This document shows positions 44,332-52,640 of a stretch of 64,000 nucleotides of DNA, piece by piece. This stretch comes from an uncultured bacterium. Lineage in GTDB: Bacteria > Cyanobacteriota > Vampirovibrionia > Gastranaerophilales > Gastranaerophilaceae. Location: assembly GCA_947361225.1 (NCBI GenBank), contig CANAIK010000002.1, positions 1 to 64,000 of the forward strand, in the 5' to 3' direction. The position numbers and the translations under genes were made by a program. Under the pieces are notes generated by a model, which worked only from the letters and a program-made list of their open reading frames with translations, was not told the origin of the DNA and did not search any database. How positions within the stretch are numbered: the first letter of the stretch is position 1; each line of letters begins with the position of its first letter.

Positions 44332-45243
44332 TTAAGAATATATTGTTTTGAGCATAACCGCAACGCCGACTTGTTCGTCTTTTAAGTCTTTTTGGAATCC
44401 TTCGTCCGTGTATTTCCCGACCTTGTACTTTTCAGTCCCTGCCCAGATATAAGGACTTTCCATATTGTGATAAACCTTGTAACCTGTGCCGTTATAGGCT
44501 TCAGCGAAATCCAAATATGTTTGATAATCACCCAAAACGATTTTAGGAGCGTGTTTTTTAACGTCTTCAAGAGCAGCTATTGCAGATTCTTCCCAACTTC
44601 TAAATTCGTCCAAATCCCCTCCGTCGTGGAGTCTTTTGTTAAAATTAGCACCGCTTTCCCGACAATGAATTGCGCAAATAAGTTCCGCCGGAACATTTGT
44701 AGCTTGTTCAACGGATTTATATTTATCTTTGTGTTTTTCCCAGTTTCTTAAAAATTTCTTAATTTCTTTCTCTTGAGAAACCGATAAATCAATTTCAACA
44801 TCAAATGGTTCAAGAGCCTTTTCACGCAAGTATTTTTCATATTCAAGTTTTGCGTCAAGTTCTCTTGCTTGAATTAATTTTTCAAATTCAGCCTCTTGTT
44901 TTTTTCTTTTTATTTCTTCAACTTGATCTAAATTTGTTATTGGATTTTTTTCATAAATATCTTCAAAACTAATTGCTTGAACTTCTTTTGGTTTTGTTAT
45001 TTCCTTTAAACCAAAAATCGATCCGAGTCCAAGGGTGTTTATCAAGGTAAACAGAGCAATTCTTTGCTTTAATAAACTTTTTTTCTTTTTGCATTTTTTT
45101 ACAGGTTGAATTGGTTTTTCATTCTTTAAAACAAAATCAAAAACTTCGATTTGGGTTTTTTTTGGCTTAAAAGGAACAATATTATTTTTTCTATAAGCTA
45201 AATTGTATCCGTTATTATAATTTATTGTATTAATCGTATCCAT
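44332..45243 (-). CDS. membrane-anchored lysozyme-like protein with N-terminal F-x7-E-x-F-D motif
   Basis: 303 residues. The cytoplasmic N-terminus contains FKPKKTQIEVFD (residues 25-36), one membrane helix follows (about 66-84), then a charged stalk and a C-terminal domain (about 170-303) with VPAELICAIHCRESGANFNKRLHDGG, the catalytic-Glu pattern of phage-type lysozyme / transglycosylase proteins, plus WEESAIAAL and YLDFAEAYNGTGY. It should cut peptidoglycan glycan strands outside the membrane. It stands alone, divergent from the sigma factor gene. Confidence 0.75.
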   Translation of the reverse strand: MDTINTINYNNGYNLAYRKNNIVPFKPKKTQIEVFDFVLKNEKPIQPVKKCKKKKSLLKQRIALFTLINTLGLGSIFGLKEITKPKEVQAISFEDIYEKNPITNLDQVEEIKRKKQEAEFEKLIQARELDAKLEYEKYLREKALEPFDVEIDLSVSQEKEIKKFLRNWEKHKDKYKSVEQATNVPAELICAIHCRESGANFNKRLHDGGDLDEFRSWEESAIAALEDVKKHAPKIVLGDYQTYLDFAEAYNGTGYKVYHNMESPYIWAGTEKYKVGKYTDEGFQKDLKDEQVGVAVMLKTIYS

Positions 45244-45395
45244 AATTCCAACCTTTTAATTTTATTAAAATAAATTAGAAAAATAAAATAAATTGATTAA
45301 AAACCGATTAATTTTTTACAAATTTTAATATTCTTTAGGAACAAAAAATTTTCTTTGTCGTCTTTCAAGATAAGAATTAGTTGAGGAGTAAAAAA

Positions 45396-46316
45396 ATGAG
45401 CGAATTTGATTTTATCTATTCTTCTGTAGACGATAATCAAAAGGAAGACGAGGAAATAAAAACTTTTAATATTATCGCTAATAAAGATGAAATTCTGCAA
45501 ATGTATTTAAAGGATATTAGCAAAGTTAAACTCTTAAAAAAAGAGGATGAGATTGAACTTGGGAAAAAAATTAAAGAAGGGGCAAAAAAAGAGGCAATAA
45601 TTGCCAAAAAGAAACTAATTCAAGCAAATTTAAGACTTGTAATTTCAATTGCCAAAAGATACACGGGTCAAGGAATTCTTTTTATGGATTTGGTTCAAGA
45701 AGGTTCCTTGGGATTAATTAAAGCAGCGGACAGGTTCGATTACAAGAAAGGTTTTAAATTCTCAACCTATGCAACCTGGTGGATTAAACAGACAATAATA
45801 AGAGCAATTGCAAACGATTCAAGATCAATAAGAATCCCTGTTCATATGGGGGATAAAATAAGAAATTTGAAAAAAGCTCTTGTTAAGTTGAGTGTAGATT
45901 TGGGTCGAGAACCTACAAACGATGAACTGGCGGATTATTTAAAAACAACTCCTAAAAAAATCAAATTGATTAAAGAATCGATAATTAAAGAACCCGTTAG
46001 TTTTGACACCCCCGTAGCGCAAGACCTTTCTCTAGAGGATTATATTGCGGATAATATTGAGAACGCACCAAGTCAAAGGATTGAAAAAATCGATTTTAAA
46101 AAAGATATTAAATGTGCGCTTAATTTGCTTAATAACAAAGAAAGATTCGTAATTCTTAATCGTTTCGGACTTGATAACAGAAATACAAAAACTTTAGAGG
46201 AGTTGGGGAAAATTTTAGGATTCTCAAAAGAAAGAATAAGACAAATTGAAATGGAGGGATTGAAAAAATTAAGAAAATCTGAAGAAACTCAATATTTAAA
46301 AGAATATTTGGTATAA
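45396..46316 (+). CDS. RNA polymerase sigma-70 family factor (RpoD/group 2-like)
   Basis: 306 residues. Region 1.2 ([29 protein letters not shown]), region 2 ([38 protein letters not shown] and [17 protein letters not shown]), region 3 ([10 protein letters not shown]) and region 4 ([27 protein letters not shown]) are complete; region 1.1 is absent. It may be the housekeeping factor of a short type or a group 2 alternative factor, of which cyanobacteria have several. ATG 45396 has GAGGAG 7 nt upstream. The ABC ATPase gene follows 7 nt after the stop. Confidence 0.92.
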   Translation: MSEFDFIYSSVDDNQKEDEEIKTFNIIANKDEILQMYLKDISKVKLLKKEDEIELGKKIKEGAKKEAIIAKKKLIQANLRLVISIAKRYTGQGILFMDLVQEGSLGLIKAADRFDYKKGFKFSTYATWWIKQTIIRAIANDSRSIRIPVHMGDKIRNLKKALVKLSVDLGREPTNDELADYLKTTPKKIKLIKESIIKEPVSFDTPVAQDLSLEDYIADNIENAPSQRIEKIDFKKDIKCALNLLNNKERFVILNRFGLDNRNTKTLEELGKILGFSKERIRQIEMEGLKKLRKSEETQYLKEYLV

Positions 46317-46323
46317 TATAGAA

Positions 46324-47118
46324 ATGGAACAACTAATTTCAATTAAAAACTTAGAAATGACATATAAAACCGATTCTTCCTTTTTATCTCCTAAAAAGGA
46401 AGAATCAAGGGTTTTAAAAAATATTAATCTTGATATAAACAAAGGTGAAATTGTTTCTTTAGTGGGTGAATCAGGCTGCGGTAAATCAACTTTAGCTAAT
46501 TGTATTCTAAAGTTAATAACACCTCAAAAAGGGGAGATTTTTTTCGAAGGGGAAAATATTCTAAGGTTCAACAAAAAAGAAACTTTCGAATATCGAAAAA
46601 AAATTCAAATGATTTTCCAGAATCCATATTCAAGTTTGAATCCTAAAATGAGAATCGAACAAACCCTATTAGAGCCTTTGTTAATCCATAAAATTATGCC
46701 CAAAAAAGAGGCATTATCAAGGGTGGAAGAAATTATCGAGTTAACAGGGATATCAAAATCCGACTTAAAAAAATATCCCCACGAATTCTCAGGCGGACAA
46801 AGACAAAGAATTGCAATTGCAAGATCTTTGATTCTAAAACCCTGTTTTATTGTTGCGGACGAACCCGTAAGTGCGCTTGATGTGAGCATTTGCGCTTCTA
46901 TTATTAATTTGCTTTTAGATTTGAGGGAAAAATTGAACCTTACAATTCTTTTTATTTCCCACGACCTTAATTTGGTTCGATATCTTAGTGATAAAATTGC
47001 AGTTATGAATAAAGGTGAAATTGTTGAATACAACAACACTAAAGAACTTTTTTCAAACCCCGGGGATTGTTATACAAAATTTTTGTTATCATCAATGAGA
47101 GAGGTTAAAATTTTTTAA
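46324..47118 (+). CDS. ABC transporter ATP-binding protein, oligopeptide (OppF/DppF) type
   Basis: 264 residues: Walker A GESGCGKSTLAN, Q-loop QMIFQNPYSSLNPKM, signature FSGGQRQRIAIARSL, Walker B FIVADEPVSALDVS and H-loop ISHDL. The NPYSSLNPRM-like stretch and FSGGQRQRIAIARAL pattern mark the peptide/nickel importer group. The partner ATPase, permeases and binding protein are not nearby, and the C-terminal peptide-transporter extension is shortened, so its complex is unclear. TATAAT (46312-46317, overlapping the sigma stop) lies 6 nt before ATG. Confidence 0.85.
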   Translation: MEQLISIKNLEMTYKTDSSFLSPKKEESRVLKNINLDINKGEIVSLVGESGCGKSTLANCILKLITPQKGEIFFEGENILRFNKKETFEYRKKIQMIFQNPYSSLNPKMRIEQTLLEPLLIHKIMPKKEALSRVEEIIELTGISKSDLKKYPHEFSGGQRQRIAIARSLILKPCFIVADEPVSALDVSICASIINLLLDLREKLNLTILFISHDLNLVRYLSDKIAVMNKGEIVEYNNTKELFSNPGDCYTKFLLSSMREVKIF

Positions 47119-47127
47119 ATTTTCATC

Positions 47128-47445
47128 TTATAGACTTTTGATAAATTTATAAACATAATCCAAATCTGTGCTATTTAAAGAATTCAGCTTTTTTATAATT
47201 GCATCTGTTTTGTCAAAATCGTTGTTTATATTAATAGAGTCAAATTTGAAAAAATAATCAGGTTCAACCCGATAAAAAATACAAAGTTTTTCAAGTAAAT
47301 TGGGTGAAATGAAATTTAATCCTCTTTCAATAAGACTAATGGCATTTGGCGTAATATCAATTTTTTCAGCGAGCATTTCTTGGGTTAAATTGCGAGATTC
47401 TCTTATTAGTTTTAATCTTTTTCCTAAAAGTTCTTTTATGTTCAT
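47128..47445 (-). CDS. XRE-family regulator with C-terminal extension
   Basis: 105 residues. Helix-turn-helix in residues 6-62 (LGKRLKLIRESRNLTQEMLAEKIDITPNAISLIERGLNFISPNLLEKLC), followed by a ~40-residue acidic tail that may form dimers or bind a ligand. It is the first of several small XRE genes between 47 and 55 kb. The target is unknown. It converges on the ABC ATPase gene. Confidence 0.85.
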   Translation of the reverse strand: MNIKELLGKRLKLIRESRNLTQEMLAEKIDITPNAISLIERGLNFISPNLLEKLCIFYRVEPDYFFKFDSININNDFDKTDAIIKKLNSLNSTDLDYVYKFIKSL

Positions 47446-47483
47446 TTTAATTTTTTCAATACTCTAAATCATTCTATATTATA

Positions 47484-47705
47484 TCAGGTTTTATCAAAAT
47501 CGAGAATATCAACCAATTTTATTTTCATAGCTCTTGCAATTTTAAACATTAAAATAAGCGAAGGATTATTTTTCCCGGCCTCGAGTTTTCCAACATAAGT
47601 TGGATGAATCCCCACAATTTGCGCTAAATTTTTTTGCGTCAAATTAGCGTTAATTCTATGTTTTTTTATATTTTTACCTAAGTTATGAATGAATTCTTTG
47701 CACAT
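47484..47705 (-). CDS. small XRE-family regulator (paralogue group with 54021 and 54337)
   Basis: 73 residues, essentially only the DNA-binding domain: LGKNIKKHRINANLTQKNLAQIVGIHPTYVGKLEAGKNNPS, ending in VDILDFDKT. It is strongly similar to two proteins at 54021-54236 and 54337-54558 (shared LGKNIK-x-x-R, THPTYIGKLE and DFDK), so these are paralogues about 6.5 kb apart on opposite strands. No ribosome site; the promoter places the mRNA start at the ATG. Confidence 0.85.
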   Translation of the reverse strand: MCKEFIHNLGKNIKKHRINANLTQKNLAQIVGIHPTYVGKLEAGKNNPSLILMFKIARAMKIKLVDILDFDKT

Positions 47706-47711
47706 AACTAC

Positions 47712-47750
47712 AATTTAGCGTTAATTGTAACTATTTACAACGTAACTATT
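47712..47750 (-). promoter_or_regulatory. promoter and repeated sites upstream of the XRE gene
   Basis: On the minus strand TTGTAA (47740-47735), 17 nt, TAAATT (47717-47712), then 6 nt to ATG 47705: a leaderless layout. GTAACTATT occurs twice (47727-47735, 47742-47750), and ACAATT/AATTGT (47710-47728) is an inverted repeat across the -10. Autoregulation is likely but inferred. AACCCAAAACA also occurs twice just beyond (47750s and 47770s). Confidence 0.55.
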
Positions 47751-47844
47751 AACCCAAAACACTATAAATATAACCCAAAACAGTTTAAAATCCCCCTGGA
47801 ATTTAGCTTAATTCAATGTTTTTCTTTATAAATTAACCTTTATT

Positions 47845-47853
47845 TGTTATAAT
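47845..47853 (+). promoter_or_regulatory. extended -10 promoter of locus A
   Basis: TGTTATAAT (TGnTATAAT form); the TATAAT core at 47848-47853 lies 6 nt before the leader ATG at 47860. Identical in copy B. Confidence 0.7.
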
Positions 47854-47859
47854 AAATAA

Positions 47860-47907
47860 ATGGGTAAGCTCCCGCTTATCACCCTCGCCCGCAGGCTTGT
47901 TAAGTAG
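47860..47907 (+). CDS. 15-residue leader peptide of locus A
   Basis: MGKLPLITLARRLVK then TAG. The ATG lies 6 nt behind the -10 box, where transcription should start, so it would be read from a leaderless mRNA. The same 48 bases occur in copy B. Its second half (TATCACCCTC) can pair with the GGGGTGGTGA that precedes the toxin-like gene. Whether the conserved part is the peptide or the RNA structure is open. Confidence 0.45.
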   Translation: MGKLPLITLARRLVK

Positions 47908-47937
47908 AAATTTGAGCGGAGGGGTGGTGATGAAAAA

Positions 47938-48012
47938 GTGAAATTCTGTATAACAGAAAAAGCGCTATGGCTTATCTTAATGATAATCATAGCACTTCTT
48001 TTACTTAAATAG
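47938..48012 (+). CDS. 24-residue hydrophobic toxin-like peptide A
   Basis: GTG start, FCITEKALWLILMIIIALLLLK at residues 3-24. One short membrane helix follows the EK pair, and the end is Lys. Copy B encodes a peptide of equal length with the same EKAL-x-LIL-x-IIIAL core. GGAGGGG lies 13 nt upstream, and an intervening ATG AAA AAG TGA mini-frame overlaps the GTG, which might couple translation. Size and layout fit type I toxins such as Ibs or Fst; toxicity is unproven. Confidence 0.6.
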   Translation: MKFCITEKALWLILMIIIALLLLK

Positions 48013-48061
48013 GGAGTTAAGAAGAACCTTAAAAGATTGGAGCTTTTAGGGTTCTTTCCCT
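47956..48061 (-). ncRNA. antisense RNA of locus A
   Basis: Predicted from the minus-strand promoter at 48068-48095 to an intrinsic terminator inside the toxin-like gene (AGTGCTATG... CATAGCGCT followed by TTTTT; stem at 47961-47996). It would be ~105 nt and complementary to the 3' half of the peptide mRNA. Confidence 0.55.
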
Positions 48062-48067
48062 ATTTTT
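48007..48067. terminator. large hairpin at the end of locus A
   Basis: AAATAGGGA (48007-48015) pairs with TCCCTATTT (48057-48065), and AAGAACCTTAAAAG with CTTTTAGGGTTCTT inside. A T run follows on the plus strand. Copy B keeps the stem with compensatory changes. It should end the toxin-like mRNA and is copied at the 5' end of the antisense RNA. Confidence 0.7.
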
Positions 48068-48095
48068 ATTATAACTTATTTTAAAAAAACTTCAA
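48068..48095 (-). promoter_or_regulatory. antisense promoter of locus A
   Basis: Minus strand TTGAAG (48095-48090), 16 nt, TATAAT (48073-48068). The same TTGAAN-16-TATAAT layout occurs in all five loci. Confidence 0.7.
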
Positions 48096-48110
48096 GCCTG
48101 ATTAATTGAT

Positions 48111-48137
48111 TTGACAAGTTATAAATTGTGCTATAAT
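48111..48137 (+). promoter_or_regulatory. promoter of the second UvrD-like helicase
   Basis: TTGACA (48111-48116), 15 nt, TGCTATAAT extended -10 (TATAAT 48132-48137), then 7 nt to ATG 48145. Another leaderless-type layout. Confidence 0.6.
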
Positions 48138-48144
48138 TTTTTTT

Positions 48145-50103
48145 ATGGCGGAAATTGTTCGAAAAAAATTTGTCTTAAAAAAAAGAGTTCATAAAAAAAA
48201 CTACAAAATTGATTATCAAAAAGAATTAAACGAGAATCAACTTGAAGTTGCAAAAACAACCGAGGGTCCGATTCTTGTTATAGCGGGAGCGGGTTCAGGG
48301 AAAACAAAAACCCTTGTTTATCGTTGCGCAAGACTAATTGAAGATGGGATTAATCCGAATAATATCCTGCTTTTAACCTTTACAAAAAAAGCAGCGCAAG
48401 AAATGCTTAAAAGAGCGACATCTATTCTTGATGAAAGATGCGAACAAGTTCAAGGCGGAACTTTCCACAGTTTTTCGAATTTAGTTCTTCGAAAGTATTC
48501 AAGTTTTTTGGGTTTAAAAAACAACTTTACAATTATTGATTCTCCTGACGCACAGGATATTATTTCTCATTGGACAAATATTCTGTATCCTAAAAAAGAA
48601 AAAAGATTCCCCAAAAAAAGCACAATTCTTGAAATTTATTCTAAAAGCGTTAATAAAAAAATTCCTGTAGCGCAAATTATCGAACAAGAATATTATAACT
48701 TTATTTCTGTAACCGATAAAATTATAAAAATTCAAAAAGCTTATGTTGATTATAAAAGAGAGAAATCTTTGTTGGATTATGACGATTTGCTCTTGTATTT
48801 AAAGTTTTTATTGGAAGATAACGAACAAATAAGGAAAAAATTGTCGAATCAATATAAATATATTCAAGTGGACGAATATCAAGACACAAACAGTTTACAA
48901 GCCGATATTATTAAGCTTTTAGCGTCCGAGCACAATAATGTTCTTGCGGTTGGAGACGACAAACAAAGCATTTATGGGTTTCGAGGGGCAAATTATAAAA
49001 ATATTCTTGAATTCGATTCAATTTTTCCTAACACAAAAATTATTAAACTTGAAAAAAACTACAGAAGTAACCAGAATATCCTCAATTTGACCAACGAAAT
49101 CGTAAAACAAGCAAAAACAGGATATGAAAAAAATCTTTACAGCGATATTGTTTCGATTAACAAACCGGGGTTAATTAAAGCAAAAAATTCCCAAATGGAA
49201 TCCGAGTTCGTTTGTCAAAAAATATTGGAATTATTAGACGAGGGACTTGAGCTTAAAGATATTTGCGTTTTAATTAGAAACTCAAGAATGAGCTATAATT
49301 TAGAAATTGAATTATCAAAATATAATATTCCTTATCAAAAATTTGGTGGATTAAAGTTTATTGATTCAGCCCATATTAAAGATTTAATCGCTCATTTAAG
49401 GGTAATTCTAAACCCGGACGATGAAATTAGTTTAAATAGAATTCTGCTTTTGTTACAAGGAATCGGACCCAAGGCGGTTTCAACAATAATTCCTTTAATA
49501 ACTCAAAAAAACTATGCAACTAAACTTTTGCCCTCGAAAATTTCAGTTTCGGTTGAACCCTTGTTTTCTTTACTGTCAAAAGCAGGAAAGCTTGAATTAG
49601 ATAGAATTATAGAAGAAATTATTAATTATTACAAACCGATTCTTAAGGAAAAATACGAAGATTATCAAAAACGGGAAAAGGATTTGGATCATTTTTTGTA
49701 TTTATCTAAAAACTATAAAAAACTGGATTCTTTTTTGTCGGATTTAGCGCTCGAACCCCCGGAAGGCTCGGTTGAAGGGGTTTATAAGAAAAATGTTAAA
49801 GACGATTGTTTGACAATTTCAACAATTCACAGCGCTAAGGGTTTGGAGTGGAACAGTGTTTTTATAATAGGTGCGGTCGAAGGAAGATTCCCGAGCGTTT
49901 ATTCTTATAATTCAACTGAGGAAATGGAAGAAGAACTTAGACTTATGTATGTTGCAACAACAAGGGCTAAATCCAATTTATTTATAAGTTATCCAATTGA
50001 TATGTACGATTATTCAACTCAAATGATTCTATCCAAACCATCAAGATTCCTGGATAAAATTGGGGATGATTTACTTGAAATTTGGGATATTGAGGAAGAA
50101 TGA
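48145..50103 (+). CDS. UvrD/Rep-family DNA helicase
   Basis: 652 residues, somewhat short for the family. A basic N-terminus is followed by Walker [59 protein letters not shown] and late motifs TISTIHSAKGLEWNSVFI and RLMYVATTRAK. All helicase motifs are intact. The end lacks the long C-terminal tail of PcrA. It is the second such helicase in the window; different roles (for example restart versus excision repair) are likely but unproven. It sits between locus A and rpsU. Confidence 0.92.
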   Translation: MAEIVRKKFVLKKRVHKKNYKIDYQKELNENQLEVAKTTEGPILVIAGAGSGKTKTLVYRCARLIEDGINPNNILLLTFTKKAAQEMLKRATSILDERCEQVQGGTFHSFSNLVLRKYSSFLGLKNNFTIIDSPDAQDIISHWTNILYPKKEKRFPKKSTILEIYSKSVNKKIPVAQIIEQEYYNFISVTDKIIKIQKAYVDYKREKSLLDYDDLLLYLKFLLEDNEQIRKKLSNQYKYIQVDEYQDTNSLQADIIKLLASEHNNVLAVGDDKQSIYGFRGANYKNILEFDSIFPNTKIIKLEKNYRSNQNILNLTNEIVKQAKTGYEKNLYSDIVSINKPGLIKAKNSQMESEFVCQKILELLDEGLELKDICVLIRNSRMSYNLEIELSKYNIPYQKFGGLKFIDSAHIKDLIAHLRVILNPDDEISLNRILLLLQGIGPKAVSTIIPLITQKNYATKLLPSKISVSVEPLFSLLSKAGKLELDRIIEEIINYYKPILKEKYEDYQKREKDLDHFLYLSKNYKKLDSFLSDLALEPPEGSVEGVYKKNVKDDCLTISTIHSAKGLEWNSVFIIGAVEGRFPSVYSYNSTEEMEEELRLMYVATTRAKSNLFISYPIDMYDYSTQMILSKPSRFLDKIGDDLLEIWDIEEE

Positions 50104-50138
50104 AAAAAGTCCTAAAGTTTTTTTTAAACCTTAGGACT
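50103..50138 (-). terminator. rpsU terminator
   Basis: AGTCCTAA (50108-50115) pairs with TTAGGACT (50131-50138); on the minus strand six T follow. It touches the helicase stop codon. Confidence 0.75.
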
Positions 50139-50148
50139 ATTATGATAC

Positions 50149-50322
50149 TTATACTTTTCTTTTTCTTGCAGCTTCTGATTTTCTTTTTCTTTTAACAGAT
50201 GGTTTTTCGTATCTTTCTCTGCGTTTGATTTCAGATAGGATTCCTGCTTTTTGTATTTTTTTCTTGAATCTTTTAAGTGCGGATTCAATGCTTTCATTAT
50301 CACGAACTCTTACTTCTGGCAT
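50149..50322 (-). CDS. rpsU: 30S ribosomal protein S21
   Basis: 57 residues: [19 protein letters not shown] then [22 protein letters not shown] and a Lys/Arg-rich tail, the S21 pattern. It binds near the anti-Shine-Dalgarno end of 16S rRNA and helps initiation. A perfect AGGAGGTG ribosome site lies 8 nt before ATG 50322. Single gene with its own terminator. Confidence 0.95.
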   Translation of the reverse strand: MPEVRVRDNESIESALKRFKKKIQKAGILSEIKRRERYEKPSVKRKRKSEAARKRKV

Positions 50323-50400
50323 ATTTTTTTCACCTCCTTCTTTGGAGTTATCTACTTATATATAAAATCCTAACATATAAAAAAATTGCGTCAATATTTA

Positions 50401-50934
50401 TTAAAGATTTAAAATTTCTAAAATTATATGGATAATTGAAGTGTGCATTTCTTGAATTTGGGCTGTAATTGCGCTTGGAGCGTTGATTTGAAGTGTGGAA
50501 TCGACTTCGATTTTTTCTTTTCCTACTAAAAAAATCGTAATTAATCCCATTTTATTAGCCGTTTTAATTGCTTTTATTACATTCTCGCTTTTTCCTGAAG
50601 TCGATAGCGCAATAAGTACATCGTTTTTTTTACCTAATCCTTCGATTTGTCTTGTAAAAATATTATTATAAGAATAATCGTTTGCAATAGCAGTTATAGT
50701 TGAATTATTAGCGCAAAGTGAAATTGCACTTAAGGATTTTCTTTCTTTTTGGAATTTTCCAACAAATTCAGCTGCATAATGATTGGAATCAGACGCCGAA
50801 CCTCCGTTTCCACAAAACAGAATTTTATTATCCAAAAAAAGTGCTTGTTTTATTAAATCCGCTGCTTTTTGGATTTTTTCTTTTTCCAATAACAAAAATT
50901 TATAATTCTCAATCCTTTGATTAATATTATCCAT
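50401..50934 (-). CDS. gmhA: SIS-domain sugar phosphate isomerase, GmhA-type
   Basis: 177 residues, a single SIS domain: ILFCGNGGSASDSNHYAAEFVGKF, SLCANNSTITAIANDY and VLIALSTSGKSENVIKAIKTA, with His in EMHTSIIHII. This matches sedoheptulose-7-phosphate isomerase (GmhA), the first step to ADP-heptose for LPS cores or S-layer sugars. The other heptose genes are not in the window. It overlaps rlmD by 1 nt. Confidence 0.85.
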   Translation of the reverse strand: MDNINQRIENYKFLLLEKEKIQKAADLIKQALFLDNKILFCGNGGSASDSNHYAAEFVGKFQKERKSLSAISLCANNSTITAIANDYSYNNIFTRQIEGLGKKNDVLIALSTSGKSENVIKAIKTANKMGLITIFLVGKEKIEVDSTLQINAPSAITAQIQEMHTSIIHIILEILNL

Positions 50935-52283
50935 TATTTTTCCTTAACTAATTTGCAAACACATTCAATGTGGTGTGTGTAAGGGAATAAATCAACGCTT
51001 TTTATAAATTCGACCTTATAATTCAATTCTGTTAAATAAATAATATCTCTTTTTAGGGTTTGAGGGTTGCAGGAAACATAAATTATATTATTAGATAAAT
51101 CTTTAATTGAATCGATTGTTTTTTTATCACAACCCTTCCTTGGAGGGTCTAGAATTACATAATCAAAGGTTTTTCCCTCGTTTTTAAAGTTATCCAAATG
51201 ATTAAGTGCGTCACCCGAAAAAATTTCATAATTTTTTATTTTGTTGAGCCCATAATTTTCTTTTGCAAGCTTACAAGCCTCATTATTAACTTCAACAAGG
51301 GTAATTTTTTTTGCTTTATCCCCTAAATAAATTCCAATTGCCCCAACCCCGCCATAAGCATCAAGAATTGTTGAGTTATCTTTAATTGCGTCTTTTACAA
51401 TCCTAAATAATTGCGAAGCGGCACTTGTGTTGACTTGAAAAAAGCTTAAAGGTCCAATTTTATAATAGAATTTGTCCAATTGTTCAACAATTGCGTCCTT
51501 CCCCAGGATTTTTAAGGTAAATTCCCCTAAAATTACATTTGTTTGATTAGGATTCAAATTTACAAAAATCCCTTTAATTGAGGGGAATTTTTGGGCTAAA
51601 TTTTTGCAGAAAAGTTCAAAATCCTTGTTTTTAAATTTATTATCGTTAAAAACAAAGGTCAAAATTAATTCGTCTTTTTGATTAAACCTTGCAATAACGT
51701 GTTTTAAGAGCCCTTTTTTCGTTTTTTCAACAAAACAAGAAACTGGACAGTTGTTTCTTATAAACTCATTAATTTCATTCATTATTGTTGGAACAATAGG
51801 ACAGAATTTAATATTAACTAAATCGTGGGAATTTTTTTTGTAATATCCGATTAGGATTCTTTTGGAGTTTTTCGTTTGACTACAGGGCATTTGAACTTTT
51901 TTTCGATATTGTTCAATATTAGGACTTTTAATAGTTGGAAAAATTTTATTTTCATCGACTAAAGAAGAAAAAATTTTTTTAATAATGTTGTTTTTTAGTA
52001 AAATTGAATAATTATAGTCAATATTCTGAACCTCGCAACCTCCGCAAGCGTTGTATAGAGCGCATTTTGGTTTAATTCTAAATTTAGAGGGTTCTATAAT
52101 TTCAATGATTTTTCCTTTTAAATAATTCTTGTTTTTTTGAATAATTTCGACCTTGAGCTTTTCCCCGGGCAATCCTTGCGGTACAAAAACCACCAATTTA
52201 TCTTCCGTTATTCTTGCAACGCCTTCGAATAAAGAACTTATATCTTCAATTGCAACTTCAACAATATCGCCCAAATTAATCAT
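50934..52283 (-). CDS. rlmD: 23S rRNA (uracil-5-)-methyltransferase, RlmD/RumA family
   Basis: 449 residues: TRAM domain (about 3-58), a 4Fe-4S site (CALYNACGGC and a further Cys), and the SAM methyltransferase domain with LDAYGGVGAIGIYLG, LDPPRKGC and the nucleophile motif YVSCNP. It methylates U in 23S rRNA (RlmD or RlmCD specificity not resolved). ATG 52283 overlaps the upstream 108-residue gene by 8 nt (ATGATTAA), which fixes the start better than a distant upstream codon. Confidence 0.9.
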   Translation of the reverse strand: MINLGDIVEVAIEDISSLFEGVARITEDKLVVFVPQGLPGEKLKVEIIQKNKNYLKGKIIEIIEPSKFRIKPKCALYNACGGCEVQNIDYNYSILLKNNIIKKIFSSLVDENKIFPTIKSPNIEQYRKKVQMPCSQTKNSKRILIGYYKKNSHDLVNIKFCPIVPTIMNEINEFIRNNCPVSCFVEKTKKGLLKHVIARFNQKDELILTFVFNDNKFKNKDFELFCKNLAQKFPSIKGIFVNLNPNQTNVILGEFTLKILGKDAIVEQLDKFYYKIGPLSFFQVNTSAASQLFRIVKDAIKDNSTILDAYGGVGAIGIYLGDKAKKITLVEVNNEACKLAKENYGLNKIKNYEIFSGDALNHLDNFKNEGKTFDYVILDPPRKGCDKKTIDSIKDLSNNIIYVSCNPQTLKRDIIYLTELNYKVEFIKSVDLFPYTHHIECVCKLVKEK

Positions 52284-52602
52284 ATTTAAAGTACCTATCG
52301 AAATCAATGTCGTCAAAAGAACACAAAAGTTGATAAATTTCGTCTTCTTCATTCAATCTTTGATATTTATATTCATCAAAAAGCCAGTATTTGGGATTCA
52401 ACCCCGAACATCTTATAATATCGTGCTCATAGAGGATTTTTAGCTTTTTTTTAACAATATCCAAACTCAAATTCACTCTTTTAGCAAGTTCAACTGCGGT
52501 AATTCCCTTAGGATTGGAATATTTCTCGGGAGTTAAGAACATAAGTTCTAAACCAACGAGTTTGAGTTCTTTATCTTCGTTTTCATAATCGTATTCAAAC
52601 AT
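52276..52602 (-). CDS. winged-helix-like protein, 108 aa
   Basis: Acidic start and end around a DNA-binding-like core (residues 30-80: ITAVELAKRVNLSLDIVKKKLKILYEHDIIRC), which has the helix-turn-helix-wing rhythm of small MarR/ArsR-like folds. It is coupled to the rRNA methyltransferase gene by an 8-nt overlap. No known family named. It might regulate its own operon or bind RNA. Confidence 0.6.
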   Translation of the reverse strand: MFEYDYENEDKELKLVGLELMFLTPEKYSNPKGITAVELAKRVNLSLDIVKKKLKILYEHDIIRCSGLNPKYWLFDEYKYQRLNEEDEIYQLLCSFDDIDFDRYFKYD

Positions 52603-52640
52603 TACTTTTATAATACCCTAAATTATGATAAAATTTAAGT

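Larger units (their letters stand above)
47799..48095 (+). repeat. inverted-duplicate copy A (toxin-like locus A)
   Basis: About 290 bp that match the reverse complement of 53251-53547. Conservation is near perfect over the promoter and 15-codon leader frame and patchy over the peptide gene and hairpins. The left end includes a scrap of the MerR gene's 3' end (GAATTTAGCTTAATTCAATG), showing that this copy derives from a piece that spanned the MerR border. Confidence 0.85.
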
